DNA from: Clostridia bacterium | GTDB lineage: Bacteria > Bacillota > Clostridia > TANB77 > CAG-508 | DNA length: 35,382 nt | NCBI GenBank assembly: GCA_017530505.1 | Contig: JAFXMI010000035.1 | Coordinates: 1 to 35,382 of the forward strand | Direction of reading: 5' to 3' | Shown: piece by piece, positions 6,841-16,896 of the stretch | How the letters are laid out: every line of letters starts with the position of its first letter | Numbering within the stretch: position 1 is the stretch's first letter | Notes under the pieces: generated by a model | Told to the model about the DNA's origin: nothing | Seen by the model: the letters and a program-made list of their open reading frames with translations, nothing else | The model's database searches: none | Translations under genes and position numbers: made by a program

Positions 6841-9061
6841 AAAAGTAAAAAATGAAAACAAAAAACCTAAAGGAAAATTGTTTATTTTAGCTCTTATTTC
6901 AACATTATTTTTTGTTGGACTTGCAATAAGAGTTGCATATATACAATTTGTTAAGGGTGAAGAATATAGTTCTGCAGCATATAACCAACAAATGAAAAAT
7001 AAAATTATTAGTCCCAAAAGAGGAACAATATATGATTCAAACGGAGAAGTTTTGGCACATAGTGTTTCTGTTGATACAATTTCATTAAATCCAGGAAAAG
7101 TTTGCTATAGAAATAAGAAAGTTGTACCATCAGATGTTTTGGCTGAAGGTTTGTCTAATATCTTTGAATTAGATTATAATAATACCTTCGAAAAAGTTGA
7201 TAGCCAAAAAAGTGTAGTTGTTATTGCTAGAAAAGTTGAAACAGATAAAGTAACTGAACTTCAAAATTGGATGAAGGAAAAAGATATTACAACAGGAATT
7301 AATATTGATGAAGATAGTAAAAGATATTATCCATATAATGATCTTGCATCAAATCTAATTGGATTTTGTGGAAGTGATAATGTTGGACTATGGGGGATTG
7401 AAGAACGTTGGAATGAAGTATTAACAGGAACTTCTGGTAAAATTGTAACAGCTAAAGATGTAAGTGGGAAAGCTATTTCTGATGAAAACGAGCAATATGT
7501 AGCAGCACAAAATGGAAATAATATTTATCTAACAATAGATGCTAAAATTCAGGCTATAGCTGAAAAATACCTTAAACAAGCAGTTATGGAAAATAATTGT
7601 AGTAGAGGTGGAAATGTAATTATAATGAATCCACAAAATGGTGATATTTTAGCGATGGCAACATATCCAAATTATAATTTAAATATGCCATTTTCAATTG
7701 AGCCAATAGGTATCTCTAAAGAAGAATGGGATACTTTATCTCAAGAAGAACAGTCTGAAAAACTTTCTAATGTATGGAAAAATAGAGCGGTTTCAGATTT
7801 ATATGAACCAGGTTCAACTTTTAAATTAATTACTACTGCTGCTGCTTTAGAAGAAAATATTGTAACTACAGATAATCCAACCGATTTTTTTTGCACAGGT
7901 ACATATCATGTTGCTGATAGAGATATTTCTTGTTGGAAAACAGATGGTTCACACGGAGTTCAATCATTAAGATTAGCTTTAGAACATTCATGTAACCCAG
8001 CATTTATGCAGTTAGGACAAAAAATTGGACCAAATATTTTGTATAAATATTATGAGGCTTTTGGCTTTTTTTCCAAAGTTGGAGATGATATTGCAAAAGC
8101 TTATGAAGGAATATTTTTTGACTTTAATAAAATTGGAGCTGTTGAATTAGCTACAATGTCATTTGGACAAAGAATTACAATTACACCACTTCAGCTTATT
8201 TCAGCAGTTAGTACAATTTCTAATGATGGAATGTATGTAAGGCCAAGAATTGTTAAACAAATAGAAAATCCAGATGAAAAGAGTATAGAAGTTGTTGAAG
8301 TAGAAAAAATTAGACAAGTAATTTCATTAGAAACTTCCCAAAAGATAAAAGATATGATGCTATCAGTAGTTACAGACGGAACAGGTGGACATGCTAAAGT
8401 TGATGGATATTCAATTGGTGGAAAAAGTGGTACTTCAGAACCAACAGAAAAAAATACTTCAGAAGGATATGTAGCATCTTTCGTAGCAATTTCTCCAATT
8501 GAAAATACACAATTGGTAGTTTTAGTTATTTTATATGACCCTCAAGGACACTCTCATCAAGGTGGACAAACTGCAGGACCTGTTGCAGCTCAGATTTTAT
8601 CAGAAGTTTTACCATATATGGGAATTCCATCAGATACTACTAAAATGGTTTCAAATGATAATTATTTACCTATTGTTCCAAATTTAATAGATAAAACAGT
8701 TTCAGAAGCAAAAAGAGTTTTACAGGCTAGTGGATTTAATGTTCAAGTAAATATTTCTACTGATGAGAATACTACTTTAGTATCTGATCAAACTCCTAAA
8801 GCTGGAATTAAACTAGAAGCTGGTGCAACAATTTATTTATATACAGCTGAAAATGAAGTTAGAGTTTCAACTACTGTTCCTAATATAAAAGGAATGTCAA
8901 TTTCAGTTGCAAAAAATGCAATAAGAGCAGCAAATCTAAATATTAAAGTTGAGGGAATAAGTGGAGTTGTTGTTTCTCAAGAACCTTCTTATGAAACAAA
9001 ACAAGAAGTTGGAACAGTTGTTAATGTTACCGTTAAGGAAGAATTAAAAGAAGCACAATAA
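6812..9061 (+). CDS. Class B penicillin-binding protein with PASTA domains (FtsI/SpoVD type)
   Basis: A 749-aa peptidoglycan D,D-transpeptidase. A basic cytoplasmic N-terminus precedes one membrane anchor (LFILALISTLFFVGLAIRV), then the PBP dimerisation domain with SPKRGTIYDSNGEVLA, the transpeptidase domain with EPGSTFKL (nucleophile Ser about residue 335), HSCN (about 393) and GKSGT (about 538), and two C-terminal PASTA repeats (VPNLIDKTVSEAKRVLQ; VPNIKGMSISVAKNAI). This architecture belongs to division-specific PBP2B/FtsI and sporulation-specific SpoVD, which cannot be told apart here. The GTG start at 6812 overlaps rsmA; a second GTG follows directly. Co-orientation with rodA is not seen; that gene is elsewhere in the window. 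Confidence 0.93.
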   Translation: MVIKTKKKFKKVKNENKKPKGKLFILALISTLFFVGLAIRVAYIQFVKGEEYSSAAYNQQMKNKIISPKRGTIYDSNGEVLAHSVSVDTISLNPGKVCYRNKKVVPSDVLAEGLSNIFELDYNNTFEKVDSQKSVVVIARKVETDKVTELQNWMKEKDITTGINIDEDSKRYYPYNDLASNLIGFCGSDNVGLWGIEERWNEVLTGTSGKIVTAKDVSGKAISDENEQYVAAQNGNNIYLTIDAKIQAIAEKYLKQAVMENNCSRGGNVIIMNPQNGDILAMATYPNYNLNMPFSIEPIGISKEEWDTLSQEEQSEKLSNVWKNRAVSDLYEPGSTFKLITTAAALEENIVTTDNPTDFFCTGTYHVADRDISCWKTDGSHGVQSLRLALEHSCNPAFMQLGQKIGPNILYKYYEAFGFFSKVGDDIAKAYEGIFFDFNKIGAVELATMSFGQRITITPLQLISAVSTISNDGMYVRPRIVKQIENPDEKSIEVVEVEKIRQVISLETSQKIKDMMLSVVTDGTGGHAKVDGYSIGGKSGTSEPTEKNTSEGYVASFVAISPIENTQLVVLVILYDPQGHSHQGGQTAGPVAAQILSEVLPYMGIPSDTTKMVSNDNYLPIVPNLIDKTVSEAKRVLQASGFNVQVNISTDENTTLVSDQTPKAGIKLEAGATIYLYTAENEVRVSTTVPNIKGMSISVAKNAIRAANLNIKVEGISGVVVSQEPSYETKQEVGTVVNVTVKEELKEAQ

Positions 9062-9230
9062 TTTTTTGTACATCTAATCCTCAAAATCGTTGCAATTTAT
9101 AGTTTATTTAATAGGTTAAATTACTATATAACATTTTTTTAGATTATTAAATAGTAATATAAGAAATAAATATAAGTGGATATGTATTATTTCTCATTCA
9201 TAATATCTTAAAATAAAAATGAAAAAATAC

Positions 9231-9259
9231 TTGACGATTATTTTAAATTATAGTATACT
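9231..9259 (+). promoter_or_regulatory. Strong promoter of the carAB leader
   Basis: TTGACG (9231-9236), an exact 17-bp spacer, TATACT (9254-9259). Transcription would start near 9266 and give a 5' leader of about 270 nt before carA. Confidence 0.75.
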
Positions 9260-9318
9260 TTAAAAAATGTGAGAAAAGTATAAACAATATAGTAGTTAAT
9301 GTAAATGGGGAAAATAAA

Positions 9319-9423
9319 ATGCAAAAATTTGATAATAGTAATAGAATAAGATTTAAACATATTTATTTAGGTGTATTATTGTTTTCAAATTTAAAAATTA
9401 ATAAGTTTAATAAAAAGGACTAA
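9319..9423 (+). CDS. 34-aa leader peptide of carAB
   Basis: ATG at 9319 is preceded by the purine-rich AATGGGG and opens a 34-codon ORF, MQKFDNSNRIRFKHIYLGVL and onwards, whose TAA (9421-9423) lies inside the 5' arm of the terminator hairpin. There is no run of arginine codons. The coding part before the terminator is U-rich in the RNA. A leader ORF ending in the terminator arm is the geometry of pyrBI-type attenuation, where a ribosome close behind RNA polymerase blocks the hairpin. The peptide itself probably has no function. Whether it is translated is not shown. Confidence 0.5.
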   Translation: MQKFDNSNRIRFKHIYLGVLLFSNLKINKFNKKD

Positions 9424-9443
9424 ATTTTATTTAGTTCTTTTTT
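9412..9443 (+). terminator. Attenuator-type terminator upstream of carA
   Basis: 13-bp stem (9412-9424 with 9430-9442, one G-U pair), loop TTTTA, with the 3' arm ending in a U run. It lies ~95 bp before carA in the same transcript as the leader ORF, so it can only work as a conditional terminator if carAB is expressed from the 9231 promoter. Confidence 0.75.
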
Positions 9444-9537
9444 ATACAGTTGCACAGATATTTTCCTACTAAAATTTTGGACTTTAACAAATGAACAAAT
9501 ATGTTCAATAAATAAAATTATATGAAGGGTGGTAAAA

Positions 9538-10611
9538 ATGAAAGGATACTTGGTTTTAGAAAATGGACAAATATTTGACGGAGAAAGAATAGGTAGTAAA
9601 ATTGATACAGCCTGTGAGGTAGTATTTAATACTGGTATGGCAGGATATATTGAAACTTTTACAGACCCATCTTATGCTGGACAAGGAATTGTTATGACAT
9701 ATCCACTAATTGGAAATTATGGAATTATAAAAAATGATGTTGAAAGCTCTAAAATTTGGGCAAAATCGATCTTTATACATGAACTTGCAGAATTTGAAAG
9801 CAATTTTAGAACAGAAGGAAATTTAGAAAGTTTCTTAGAAGAAAACAATATTCCAGGACTTAAAAATGTAAATACAAGAATGCTTACAAAAGTATTAAGA
9901 AATAGTGGAACAATGAGAGGATATTTAACTTCAAACCTTTCTAATATGAAGGAAATAGAAAATAAAATAAAAGCTTACAAAGTAGGGAAAGTTGTTGAAG
10001 AAGTAACATGTAGCCAAAAAGAAAGTTTTAATGAAGATAGAAAAATTCAAATTGCATTACTTGACTATGGATATAAAAAAAATATATTAAAATCACTTCT
10101 TTCAAGAGGAGTAGGAGTTACAGTCTACCCAGCATTAACTTCAGCACAAGAAATATTAAAATCTAAGCCAAATGGAATAATGCTTTCAAATGGACCTGGA
10201 GATCCTGAAGACTGTGAAGTAGAAATTGAGAATGTAAAAAAATTGTATAATTCAGATGTAGCAATTTTTGGAATTTGCTTGGGACATCAATTAATGGCAC
10301 TTGCTAATGGATTTAAAACTGCTAAATTAAAATTTGGACATAGAGGTCCAAACCATCCTGTAAAAGATTTGAAGAATGGAAAAGTATATATTACATCACA
10401 AAATCATGGTTATTATGTTATAGAAGATAGTATAGATGAAAATAAAGCAGAAGTTTCACACATAAACTTAAATGACCAAACAGTTGAAGGAATTTCGTAT
10501 AAAAATAAAAAAGTTTTTACTGTACAATTTCATCCAGAGGCTTGCCCTGGTCCACAAGACACAGCATACCTTTTTGATAAATTTATAGATATGATAGGAG
10601 GAAATAAATAA
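9538..10611 (+). CDS. carA: Carbamoyl-phosphate synthase small (glutamine amidotransferase) subunit
   Basis: CarA hydrolyses glutamine and channels ammonia to CarB for carbamoyl phosphate, the precursor of pyrimidines and arginine. The N-terminal domain has [13 protein letters not shown] and [20 protein letters not shown]. The class I amidotransferase domain shows SNGPGDP, the nucleophile Cys in [10 protein letters not shown] and the His/Glu pair in FHPEACPG. The length of 357 aa is normal. The ATG at 9538 follows AAGGGTGG; an upstream in-frame GTG (9529) lies within that site. The TAA overlaps the ATG of carB by one base, implying coupling. Confidence 0.97.
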   Translation: MKGYLVLENGQIFDGERIGSKIDTACEVVFNTGMAGYIETFTDPSYAGQGIVMTYPLIGNYGIIKNDVESSKIWAKSIFIHELAEFESNFRTEGNLESFLEENNIPGLKNVNTRMLTKVLRNSGTMRGYLTSNLSNMKEIENKIKAYKVGKVVEEVTCSQKESFNEDRKIQIALLDYGYKKNILKSLLSRGVGVTVYPALTSAQEILKSKPNGIMLSNGPGDPEDCEVEIENVKKLYNSDVAIFGICLGHQLMALANGFKTAKLKFGHRGPNHPVKDLKNGKVYITSQNHGYYVIEDSIDENKAEVSHINLNDQTVEGISYKNKKVFTVQFHPEACPGPQDTAYLFDKFIDMIGGNK

Positions 10612-13600
10612 TGCCAAAAAATAAAGATATAAAGAAAGTATTAGTAATTGGTTCAGGTCCTATCATAATAGGACAGGCAGCAGAGTTTGATTATGCTGGA
10701 ACACAAGCTTGTAGAGAACTAAAAAAAGAAGGAATAGAAGTTATACTTCTAAACTCAAATCCAGCTACAATTATGACAGATAAAAACATGGCTGATAAGA
10801 TTTACTTAGAGCCACTTACAGTAGAAACAGCCAAAAAGATTATAAAAAAAGAAAGACCAGATAGTATACTTCCAAATCTAGGTGGCCAAACAGGATTAAA
10901 CCTTGCAATGGAACTAGCTGAAAGTGGATTTCTAGATGAATACAATGTAAAGCTTCTTGGAACCGGCAAAGAAGGAATAAAAAATGCAGAAGATAGACAA
11001 GCGTTTAAAGATATGATGGAATCAATTAATGAACCATGTATTGCCAGTAAAGTTGTAAATTCCGTAGAAGATGCACTTGCTTTTGCAGAACAAATAAAAC
11101 TTCCAGTAATAGTTAGACCAGCTTATACTTTAGGTGGAACAGGTGGAGGAATTGCATATTCTATGGAAGAACTTGAAGAAATTTGTTCAAGTGGGTTAAG
11201 ACTTTCAAGAGTTCATCAAGTTTTAATAGAAAAATGTATTGCTGGTTGGAAAGAAATCGAATATGAAGTAATGAGAGATAGCAAAGGTACATGTATTACA
11301 ATTTGTAATATGGAAAACATTGACCCAGTTGGAGTTCATACCGGTGATAGTATAGTTGTAGCACCCTCTCAAACATTATCAGATAAAGAATATCAGATGC
11401 TTAGAACTTCAGCTATAAAGATTATTTCAGCACTTAAAATTGAAGGTGGATGTAATGTACAATTTGCGTTAAATCCAAATAGCTTTGAATATGCAGTAAT
11501 TGAGGTAAACCCTAGAGTAAGTCGTTCATCAGCTTTAGCTTCAAAAGCAACAGGATACCCAATTGCAAAAGTTGCAGCTAAAATTGCAATTGGATACACT
11601 TTAGATGAAATCATAAATCAAGTAACTGGAAAAACTTATGCATGCTTTGAACCAGTTCTAGATTATGTTGTAGTAAAAATTCCAAAATGGCCATTTAAGA
11701 AATTCTTAACAGCGAGTCGTGATTTAGGAACTCAAATGAAAGCAACAGGTGAAGTTATGGCTATTGCACCAAACCTAGAAATGGGAATTATGAAAGGGGT
11801 TCGTTCACTAGAAGAAAATTTAGATAGCCTAATTTATCCTAAATTTAAGGATTATACAGACGAAGAAGTGGAAGAAAAACTTCACAAAATAGATAATGAA
11901 AGATTTTTCTGTATAGCTGAAGCTTTAAGAAGAGGAATAAGTATAGATAAAATCCATGAAATAACAACAGTAGATAAATTCTTTATAGGAATAGCATTAA
12001 AAATAGTTAGAATGGAAAAAGAATTAGCTACAAAAAAATTAAATCTAGAGCTTTTAAGAAGAGCAAAAGAATATGGATTTACAGACAAAGTAATTGCTTC
12101 TTTGAATGGTATGACAGAAGAAGAGGTACATAAGTTTAGAAAAGAAAATAAAATAACAGCTAACTATAAAATGGTTGATACATGCGCAGCAGAATTTGAA
12201 GCACAAACACCATACTATTATTCAAGCTATGATGATGAAAACGAAGCAAAAGATAGTGGTAAAAAGAAAATTATGGTTTTGGGTTCTGGACCAATCAGAA
12301 TTGGACAAGGAATTGAGTTTGATTATTGCTCAGTTCACGGAGTTTGGGCTTTAAAGAAAAAGGGATATGAAACAATTATTGTAAATAACAATCCAGAAAC
12401 AGTTAGTACAGACTTTGACATAGCAGATAAACTTTATTTTGAACCACTTACTCCTGAAGATGTTGAATCAATAGTAGATACAGAAAAACCTTATGGTGCA
12501 ATTGTTCAATTTGGTGGCCAAACAGCAATAAAACTTACTGAAAGCTTAGATAAAATTGGAGTTAAGATTTTAGGAACTTCAGCTGTAGACATGGATAGAG
12601 CAGAAGATAGAGAAGAATTCGACAAAGCGTTAACAAATTGTGGAATTTTAAGACCAAAAGGAGGAACAATCTATACAGTAGAAGAAGCAAAAGCAGTTGC
12701 AAATAGACTTGGATATCCAGTATTAGTAAGACCTTCTTATGTACTTGGTGGACAAGGTATGGCAATTGCTTATGACGATAAAGAAATTGAAGAATATGTA
12801 AATGAGATTAACACTGTTGCTCAGGAACATCCAATACTTGTGGATAAATATGTAATGGGTAGAGAGGTAGAAGTTGATGCAATTTGTGATGGAGAAGACA
12901 TTTTAATACCAGGTATTATGCAACACTTGGAAAGAGCAGGAGTTCATTCAGGAGATAGTATTTCAGTATATCCAACACAAAATGTTGAACCTGAACACGA
13001 AAAAACAATTATTGAATACACAAAAAAAATTGCTAAAGAATTAAACGTATTAGGAATCTTAAATATTCAATTTATAATAAGTGAGGGAAAAGTCTACATA
13101 ATTGAGGTAAATCCTCGCTCATCAAGAACGGTACCATATATAAGCAAAGTTACAAATCTTCCAATGATAGAAATAGCTACCAATGTAATTCTTGGAGAAA
13201 AACTAAAAGATATGCCTTATGGAACAGGTCTTTATAGAAAAAGCGATTATGTATGTGTAAAAATGCCAGTATTCTCATTTGAAAAAATTAAGAATGCAGA
13301 TACAAGTTTAGGACCTGAAATGAAGTCAACAGGTGAAGTTTTAGGTGTATCTAAAAAGTATCACGAAGCAGTATTAAAAGCATTTATAGCAAGTGGTGCA
13401 AATGTTTCAACAAGAGGAAATATTTTAATAACAGTAAGAGATAAAGACAAAGAAGAAATGCTTGAAGTTGCACAAAAATTTGATAAAAAAGGCTTCAAGA
13501 TTTTTGCAACAAAAGGAACTGCAAAATTCTTAGAAGAAAATGGAATTAAAGCAAAAGTTGTTGAAAAAATTTGGGAAGGAAAGGATAGTATTTTAGATTT

Positions 13601-13808
13601 AATTCAATCAGGAAAACTAAACTTTGTAATTAACACTCCTACAAAAGGAAAACAGTCAGGCCGTGATGGTTTCAAAATAAGACGTATGGCGGTAGAATGC
13701 AAAATACCATGCTTTACATCACTAGACACTGTAAACGCACTTTATGCAGCAATAGAAGACGAAACAAAAGAAGAAGATTTAGAAGTTGTTGATATAACAG
13801 AGGTTTAG
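10611..13808 (+). CDS. carB: Carbamoyl-phosphate synthase large subunit
   Basis: CarB makes carbamoyl phosphate from bicarbonate, ammonia and two ATP. The two homologous ATP-grasp halves are visible: the first opens [21 protein letters not shown] and the second [19 protein letters not shown], each followed by [10 protein letters not shown] or [10 protein letters not shown] and by an EVNPR(V/S)SRS/T-type metal site. The C-terminal MGS-like allosteric domain (about residues 930-1065) carries [15 protein letters not shown] and [14 protein letters not shown]. The length of 1065 aa is standard. No in-frame CGG occurs in its 1,065 codons, though five CGG triplets occur in other phases. Confidence 0.98.
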   Translation: MPKNKDIKKVLVIGSGPIIIGQAAEFDYAGTQACRELKKEGIEVILLNSNPATIMTDKNMADKIYLEPLTVETAKKIIKKERPDSILPNLGGQTGLNLAMELAESGFLDEYNVKLLGTGKEGIKNAEDRQAFKDMMESINEPCIASKVVNSVEDALAFAEQIKLPVIVRPAYTLGGTGGGIAYSMEELEEICSSGLRLSRVHQVLIEKCIAGWKEIEYEVMRDSKGTCITICNMENIDPVGVHTGDSIVVAPSQTLSDKEYQMLRTSAIKIISALKIEGGCNVQFALNPNSFEYAVIEVNPRVSRSSALASKATGYPIAKVAAKIAIGYTLDEIINQVTGKTYACFEPVLDYVVVKIPKWPFKKFLTASRDLGTQMKATGEVMAIAPNLEMGIMKGVRSLEENLDSLIYPKFKDYTDEEVEEKLHKIDNERFFCIAEALRRGISIDKIHEITTVDKFFIGIALKIVRMEKELATKKLNLELLRRAKEYGFTDKVIASLNGMTEEEVHKFRKENKITANYKMVDTCAAEFEAQTPYYYSSYDDENEAKDSGKKKIMVLGSGPIRIGQGIEFDYCSVHGVWALKKKGYETIIVNNNPETVSTDFDIADKLYFEPLTPEDVESIVDTEKPYGAIVQFGGQTAIKLTESLDKIGVKILGTSAVDMDRAEDREEFDKALTNCGILRPKGGTIYTVEEAKAVANRLGYPVLVRPSYVLGGQGMAIAYDDKEIEEYVNEINTVAQEHPILVDKYVMGREVEVDAICDGEDILIPGIMQHLERAGVHSGDSISVYPTQNVEPEHEKTIIEYTKKIAKELNVLGILNIQFIISEGKVYIIEVNPRSSRTVPYISKVTNLPMIEIATNVILGEKLKDMPYGTGLYRKSDYVCVKMPVFSFEKIKNADTSLGPEMKSTGEVLGVSKKYHEAVLKAFIASGANVSTRGNILITVRDKDKEEMLEVAQKFDKKGFKIFATKGTAKFLEENGIKAKVVEKIWEGKDSILDLIQSGKLNFVINTPTKGKQSGRDGFKIRRMAVECKIPCFTSLDTVNALYAAIEDETKEEDLEVVDITEV

Positions 13809-14000
13809 GTACATTTCCCTTTTTCATAAAAAATGGAAAGACCTCTAAAAGTTTTTATAGAATATTTTTGTTAGTCTAAATCTTATGAACCCTTAAGTCT
13901 AAAAATTGTAATATTAATGTAATGACAGGAAGTTAAGCTACTTTCAAGACATAAAGCCACCGAAAAATAGCAAATTAAAAAATTACGAAAAAAAACAGTA

Positions 14001-14027
14001 AAAACGCTTGAAAAATCAAGCGTTTTT
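14001..14027 (+). terminator. Intrinsic terminator downstream of carB
   Basis: Perfect 11-bp stem AAAACGCTTGA / TCAAGCGTTTT (14001-14011, 14016-14026), AAAA loop, then a U tract continuing to 14038. It closes the carAB unit before the second recombinase element. Confidence 0.85.
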
Positions 14028-14084
14028 ATAGTTTTTTTAACTCGCATTTTGTATAATGTAATTGCTTAAACACACAAAAGGTAA

Positions 14085-14286
14085 AGGGGCGATTCTCTAA
14101 AAAGAGGAATGAGGGCAAATCTCATATGGGAGCAAATCTACTTGTAACAGTATAAAAAACTAAAATTTGGAAAAAATAAGATAAGTGACTTCGTCATATG
14201 TGCAGATTGCTTTGCAATCGCACGAATCGAGGAAACTTAACTTTGTTGCTCCAGAAAAATCAAAAGATTTTTCCTACGCAATAAAA
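14085..14286 (+). other. Structured leader region of element 2
   Basis: No ORF of note. Several hairpins occur: CTCTAAAAAGAG (~14095), CTCATATGGGAG (~14119), a long stem GTGC-GATTGC / GCAATC-GCAC (14200-14223) and AAAATC-AAAA-GATTTT (~14258-14271). Similar hairpin-rich sequence ahead of the accessory ORF and recombinase is common in clostridial serine-recombinase transposons. It could be a regulatory leader or part of the element terminus. The exact left end of the element cannot be placed. Confidence 0.4.
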
Positions 14287-14302
14287 AAAAGGAGTGAGGC
14301 TA

Positions 14303-14437
14303 TTGGAAGAAAAAAAGAAATATAAGAAAAAGAATGATTTTAAGATAAATGTATTTTTTAATGAAAAAGGAGAAGCATTGGAGAAAATTATTGAAAGAGC
14401 ATTTGGAAATTATTGTTTAAAAACAGTTAAAAAATAA
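14303..14437 (+). CDS. Small basic mobile-element protein upstream of recombinase 2
   Basis: A 44-aa ORF from TTG 14303, with GGAG at 14291-14294 at good spacing. It starts with a lysine-rich tail (MEEKKKYKKKNDFKINVFFN) and continues EKGEALEKIIERAFGNYCLK. It holds the same place as the 48-aa ORF before recombinase 1. The order strand plus amphipathic helix resembles TnpW-type transposon proteins, with weak confidence. It is probably co-transcribed with the recombinase, which begins 97 bp later. Confidence 0.45.
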   Translation: MEEKKKYKKKNDFKINVFFNEKGEALEKIIERAFGNYCLKTVKK

Positions 14438-14534
14438 AATAAAACAATGGTATTTGATGAGATAATATGGTATAATGAAAATCAAGAGTATCAATATTAT
14501 CTCATATATTTTTATAGCAAAAAGGAGGTAGAAG

Positions 14535-16173
14535 TTGAGCTATACAATAATGAATAATATTGATTATAAAGTAGGTATATACATTAGACTTTCAAGAGAA
14601 GATGAAGAAAAAGAAAAGTATCAAGAAAGTGAAAGTATTGGTAACCAAAGAACTTTGCTAATGCAATATATTAGGCAGAATAAATTAAATTTTATATCAG
14701 AATACGTTGATGACGGAGTAAGTGGGACAAGTTTTGATAGACCTGCATTTAATAGAATGATTGCAGATATTGAAACAGGTAAAATAAATATGGTTATTAC
14801 CAAAGATTTATCGAGGCTTGGAAGAAACTATGTGCAATCAGGGTTATATATTGAAAATTATTTTCCAGAACATGAAGTTAGATTTGTTGCAATATTAGAC
14901 AATATAGATACTGCTTATGATAATTCAAATAATGATATAGCACCATTTAAATCAATATTAAACGAGATGTATGCTAAAGATACATCAAAGAAAATAAATA
15001 GTGTATTACAATCAAAAAGAAATAATGGAGAATATCTAGGTACAGCGCCGTATGGCTATAAAAAAGATCCTGAAAACAAATACCATTTAATAATAGATGA
15101 AGAGGCTGCAAATGTTGTAAAGCTAATATATGAAAAATATTTAGCAGGATTTGGTACAATGCAAATTGCAGATTACTTAAGTAAAAAGAAAATTCCAATT
15201 CCATCAGATTATAATAAAAGAAATAGAGGAGCAAAATCGATTTCTTATGGTTTGTGGCAACAATCCACTGTGAGATTTATTCTTTCAAATGAAATTTATA
15301 CAGGAACAGTAATTCAAGGGAAGAGAAAAAAGGTAAGTTTTAAATCAAAGAAATTTATAAATTTACCAGAAGAAGATTGGGTAAAAGTAGAAAATATGCA
15401 TGAAGCTATAATAAGTAAAGAAGATTTTGAGAGAGCAAAAAGAGTAATTGAAGCAACTAAAGGCTCAAGAGTAGTTCAAAATGAGTATTTATTTAAAGGA
15501 TTACTTAGATGTTATGATTGCAAACGGATATATTGGAATTAGAAGCCCAGATAAAAACGGAAATATTTATGGCAGATGCCAAAGATATGGAAGATTTGGA
15601 AAATTTGATGTATGTTCACCACACAATTTCAATTATCAAGTTTTTGAAGAACAAATGTTAGAAATATTAAGACAAGTTTGCAGAGAATATAAAAACAAAA
15701 AGAAATTAGAAGAAATTGCAAAACAAACAAAGTCTAAACAAGTCCAAGAATTTGACTTAAAAAAGCAGATTGATTCTTTTAAACAAAACATTGAAAAAGA
15801 AACAAGGAAATTAGAAGTAATGTACGAAGATAGACTAGCTGGAATAATTTCTCTTGAAGAATATATGAAAAATGCAAACAGAATAAAAGAAATTGTGAAA
15901 AGTTATGAACAGGGGATAAAAGAATTTGAACAAGAATTATCTGAAGAAAGCAATACGGAAAAGAAACAAACAAGATTGGATGATTTAGTGGAAGAATTTT
16001 TAAAACTAAAAAAGCCAAGTAAAGAAATAGTTAGAGAATTTATAGAAAGAATTGAAATTCATAGTGACAAACAAGTGGATATATATTTTAACTTTAAGCC
16101 ACTACAAGAATTAAATGATAATTTAGAAAAATTTATATGTGCTAAAAAAGAATATGAGAGAAAAGCTGTATAA
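14535..16173 (+). CDS. Large serine recombinase, transposon type, frameshifted (+1) in the zinc ribbon
   Basis: Joined length is 545 aa. It has a resolvase domain (YIRLSREDEE with nucleophilic Ser, SIGNQR, DDGVSGTSFDRP, DLSRLGRNYV), a recombinase domain, a zinc ribbon and a coiled-coil C-terminus. It is clearly homologous to recombinase 1 but not a recent duplicate. TTG 14535 follows AAAGGAGG at 14521-14528. In the ribbon the zero frame reads LLRCYDCK, then CGG (15525), and stops four codons later. Skipping the C gives CYDCKGYIGIRSPDKNG, YGRCQRYGRFG and DVCSPHNFN, restoring the four-Cys ribbon and the whole C-terminal half. The shift thus decides between a 334-residue truncated product and an intact recombinase. 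Confidence 0.9.
15525..15528 (+). other. +1 frameshift site CGGA in recombinase 2
   Basis: TGC-AAA-C-GGA-TAT. The P-site codon is AAA (Lys). The zero-frame stop TAG comes four codons after CGG. Confidence 0.75.
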
Positions 16174-16178
16174 CAGAA

Positions 16179-16216
16179 GTTGTGACATAAAAGAGAAAAT
16201 AAAAAATGGTCACAAC
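16179..16216 (+). repeat. Inverted repeat at the right edge of element 2
   Basis: GTTGTGAC (16179-16186) and GTCACAAC (16209-16216) are perfect 8-bp inverted arms, 22 bp apart. They straddle the junction between the recombinase gene and the GH94 remnant. The place fits an element end or attachment site; a weak terminator is the alternative. Confidence 0.4.
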
Positions 16217-16710
16217 AACAATACACACATGCTGCCGTATGGTTATCTATTGCAGAAGCAATTTTAGGGTTTGGAGAAAAGTCTGTTGAATTTTTAAAAA
16301 TAATAAATCCAATAAATCATACTTTAACTAAAGAGGATTGTAAGATTTTTAAATTAGAGCCATATAGTTTACCAGCTGATGTATATTCAGCAGGTGGATT
16401 AGAAGGAAGAGGTGGCTGGAATTGGTATACTGGTGCAAGTGGTTGGTATATTATAGCAGTTATTGAATATATTATTGGATTTAAGATAAAAAATAATTAT
16501 ATCTATATTCAACCATCAATTCCAAAAATTTGGAAAGAATTTAGTATAAGTTATAAATATAAGACAAGTTCATATATAGTAAAAATAAAAAATCCAAATG
16601 AAAAAAATACAGGAGTATCATCCTTTATAATAGATGGTATACAAATTCAAGAAAAAAGGATTAAGCTTCAAAATGATGGAAAAATTCATATTATTGAAAT
16701 TTATATGTAA
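16207..16710 (+). pseudogene. 3' remnant of a GH94 glycoside phosphorylase (glycosyltransferase 36) gene
   Basis: No usable start codon, but the frame reads QYTHAAVWLSIAEAILGFGE, NPINHT, LEPYSLPADVYSAGG, GRGGWNWYTGASGWY and YIQPSIPKIW to TAA 16710, about 167 codons. This is the C-terminal end of the GH94 catalytic (alpha/alpha)6 domain (cellobiose/cyclic-glucan phosphorylase-like). The large N-terminal part is absent: carB and element 2 lie upstream. Homology starts exactly where the element ends, so insertion followed by loss or rearrangement of the 5' part removed it. Confidence 0.85.
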
Positions 16711-16715
16711 AAAAA

Positions 16716-16774
16716 GTTACAATTCACGGTTTATATAAATAGAGTTAAACAAAAATATAACCGTGAATAGTAAC
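16716..16774 (+). repeat. Long imperfect hairpin after the GH94 remnant
   Basis: GTTAC-A-ATTCACGGTT pairs with AACCGTGAAT-AG-TAAC, with an additional TATAT/ATATA pair inside. On the minus strand it is followed by six Ts, so it could terminate minus-strand transcription; on the plus strand no U run follows. Confidence 0.5.
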
Positions 16775-16812
16775 AAAATTGTAAAAAAAATGAAATTAAT
16801 TTTAAAAAAAAC

Positions 16813-16843
16813 TTGTACTCTTATTTTAAATATGATATATAAT
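16813..16843 (+). promoter_or_regulatory. Promoter of the response regulator gene
   Basis: TTGTAC (16813-16818) and TATATAAT (16836-16843), with a spacer of 17 bp to TATATA or 19 bp to TATAAT. It lies ~55 bp before the GTG start. Confidence 0.5.
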
Positions 16844-16896
16844 AAAATGTATGAAGAAAAATTCTTAGTTTTTAAAGTAAGAAAGGCGGGAGTTTT

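Noticed and set aside
9260..9537. PyrR-binding leader or arginine-codon leader before carA
   Set aside because: No PyrR-type anti-antiterminator loop was recognisable, and the leader ORF has only two separated Arg codons.
12562..12765. Minus-strand ORFs inside carB and similar antisense frames in other genes
   Set aside because: They are shadow frames of well-supported genes, low in complexity and without ribosome sites.
1826..16173. Both recombinases simply as pseudogenes
   Set aside because: Apart from the single CGG each, both frames are intact over more than 540 codons with all catalytic and zinc residues, and housekeeping genes carry the same lesion.
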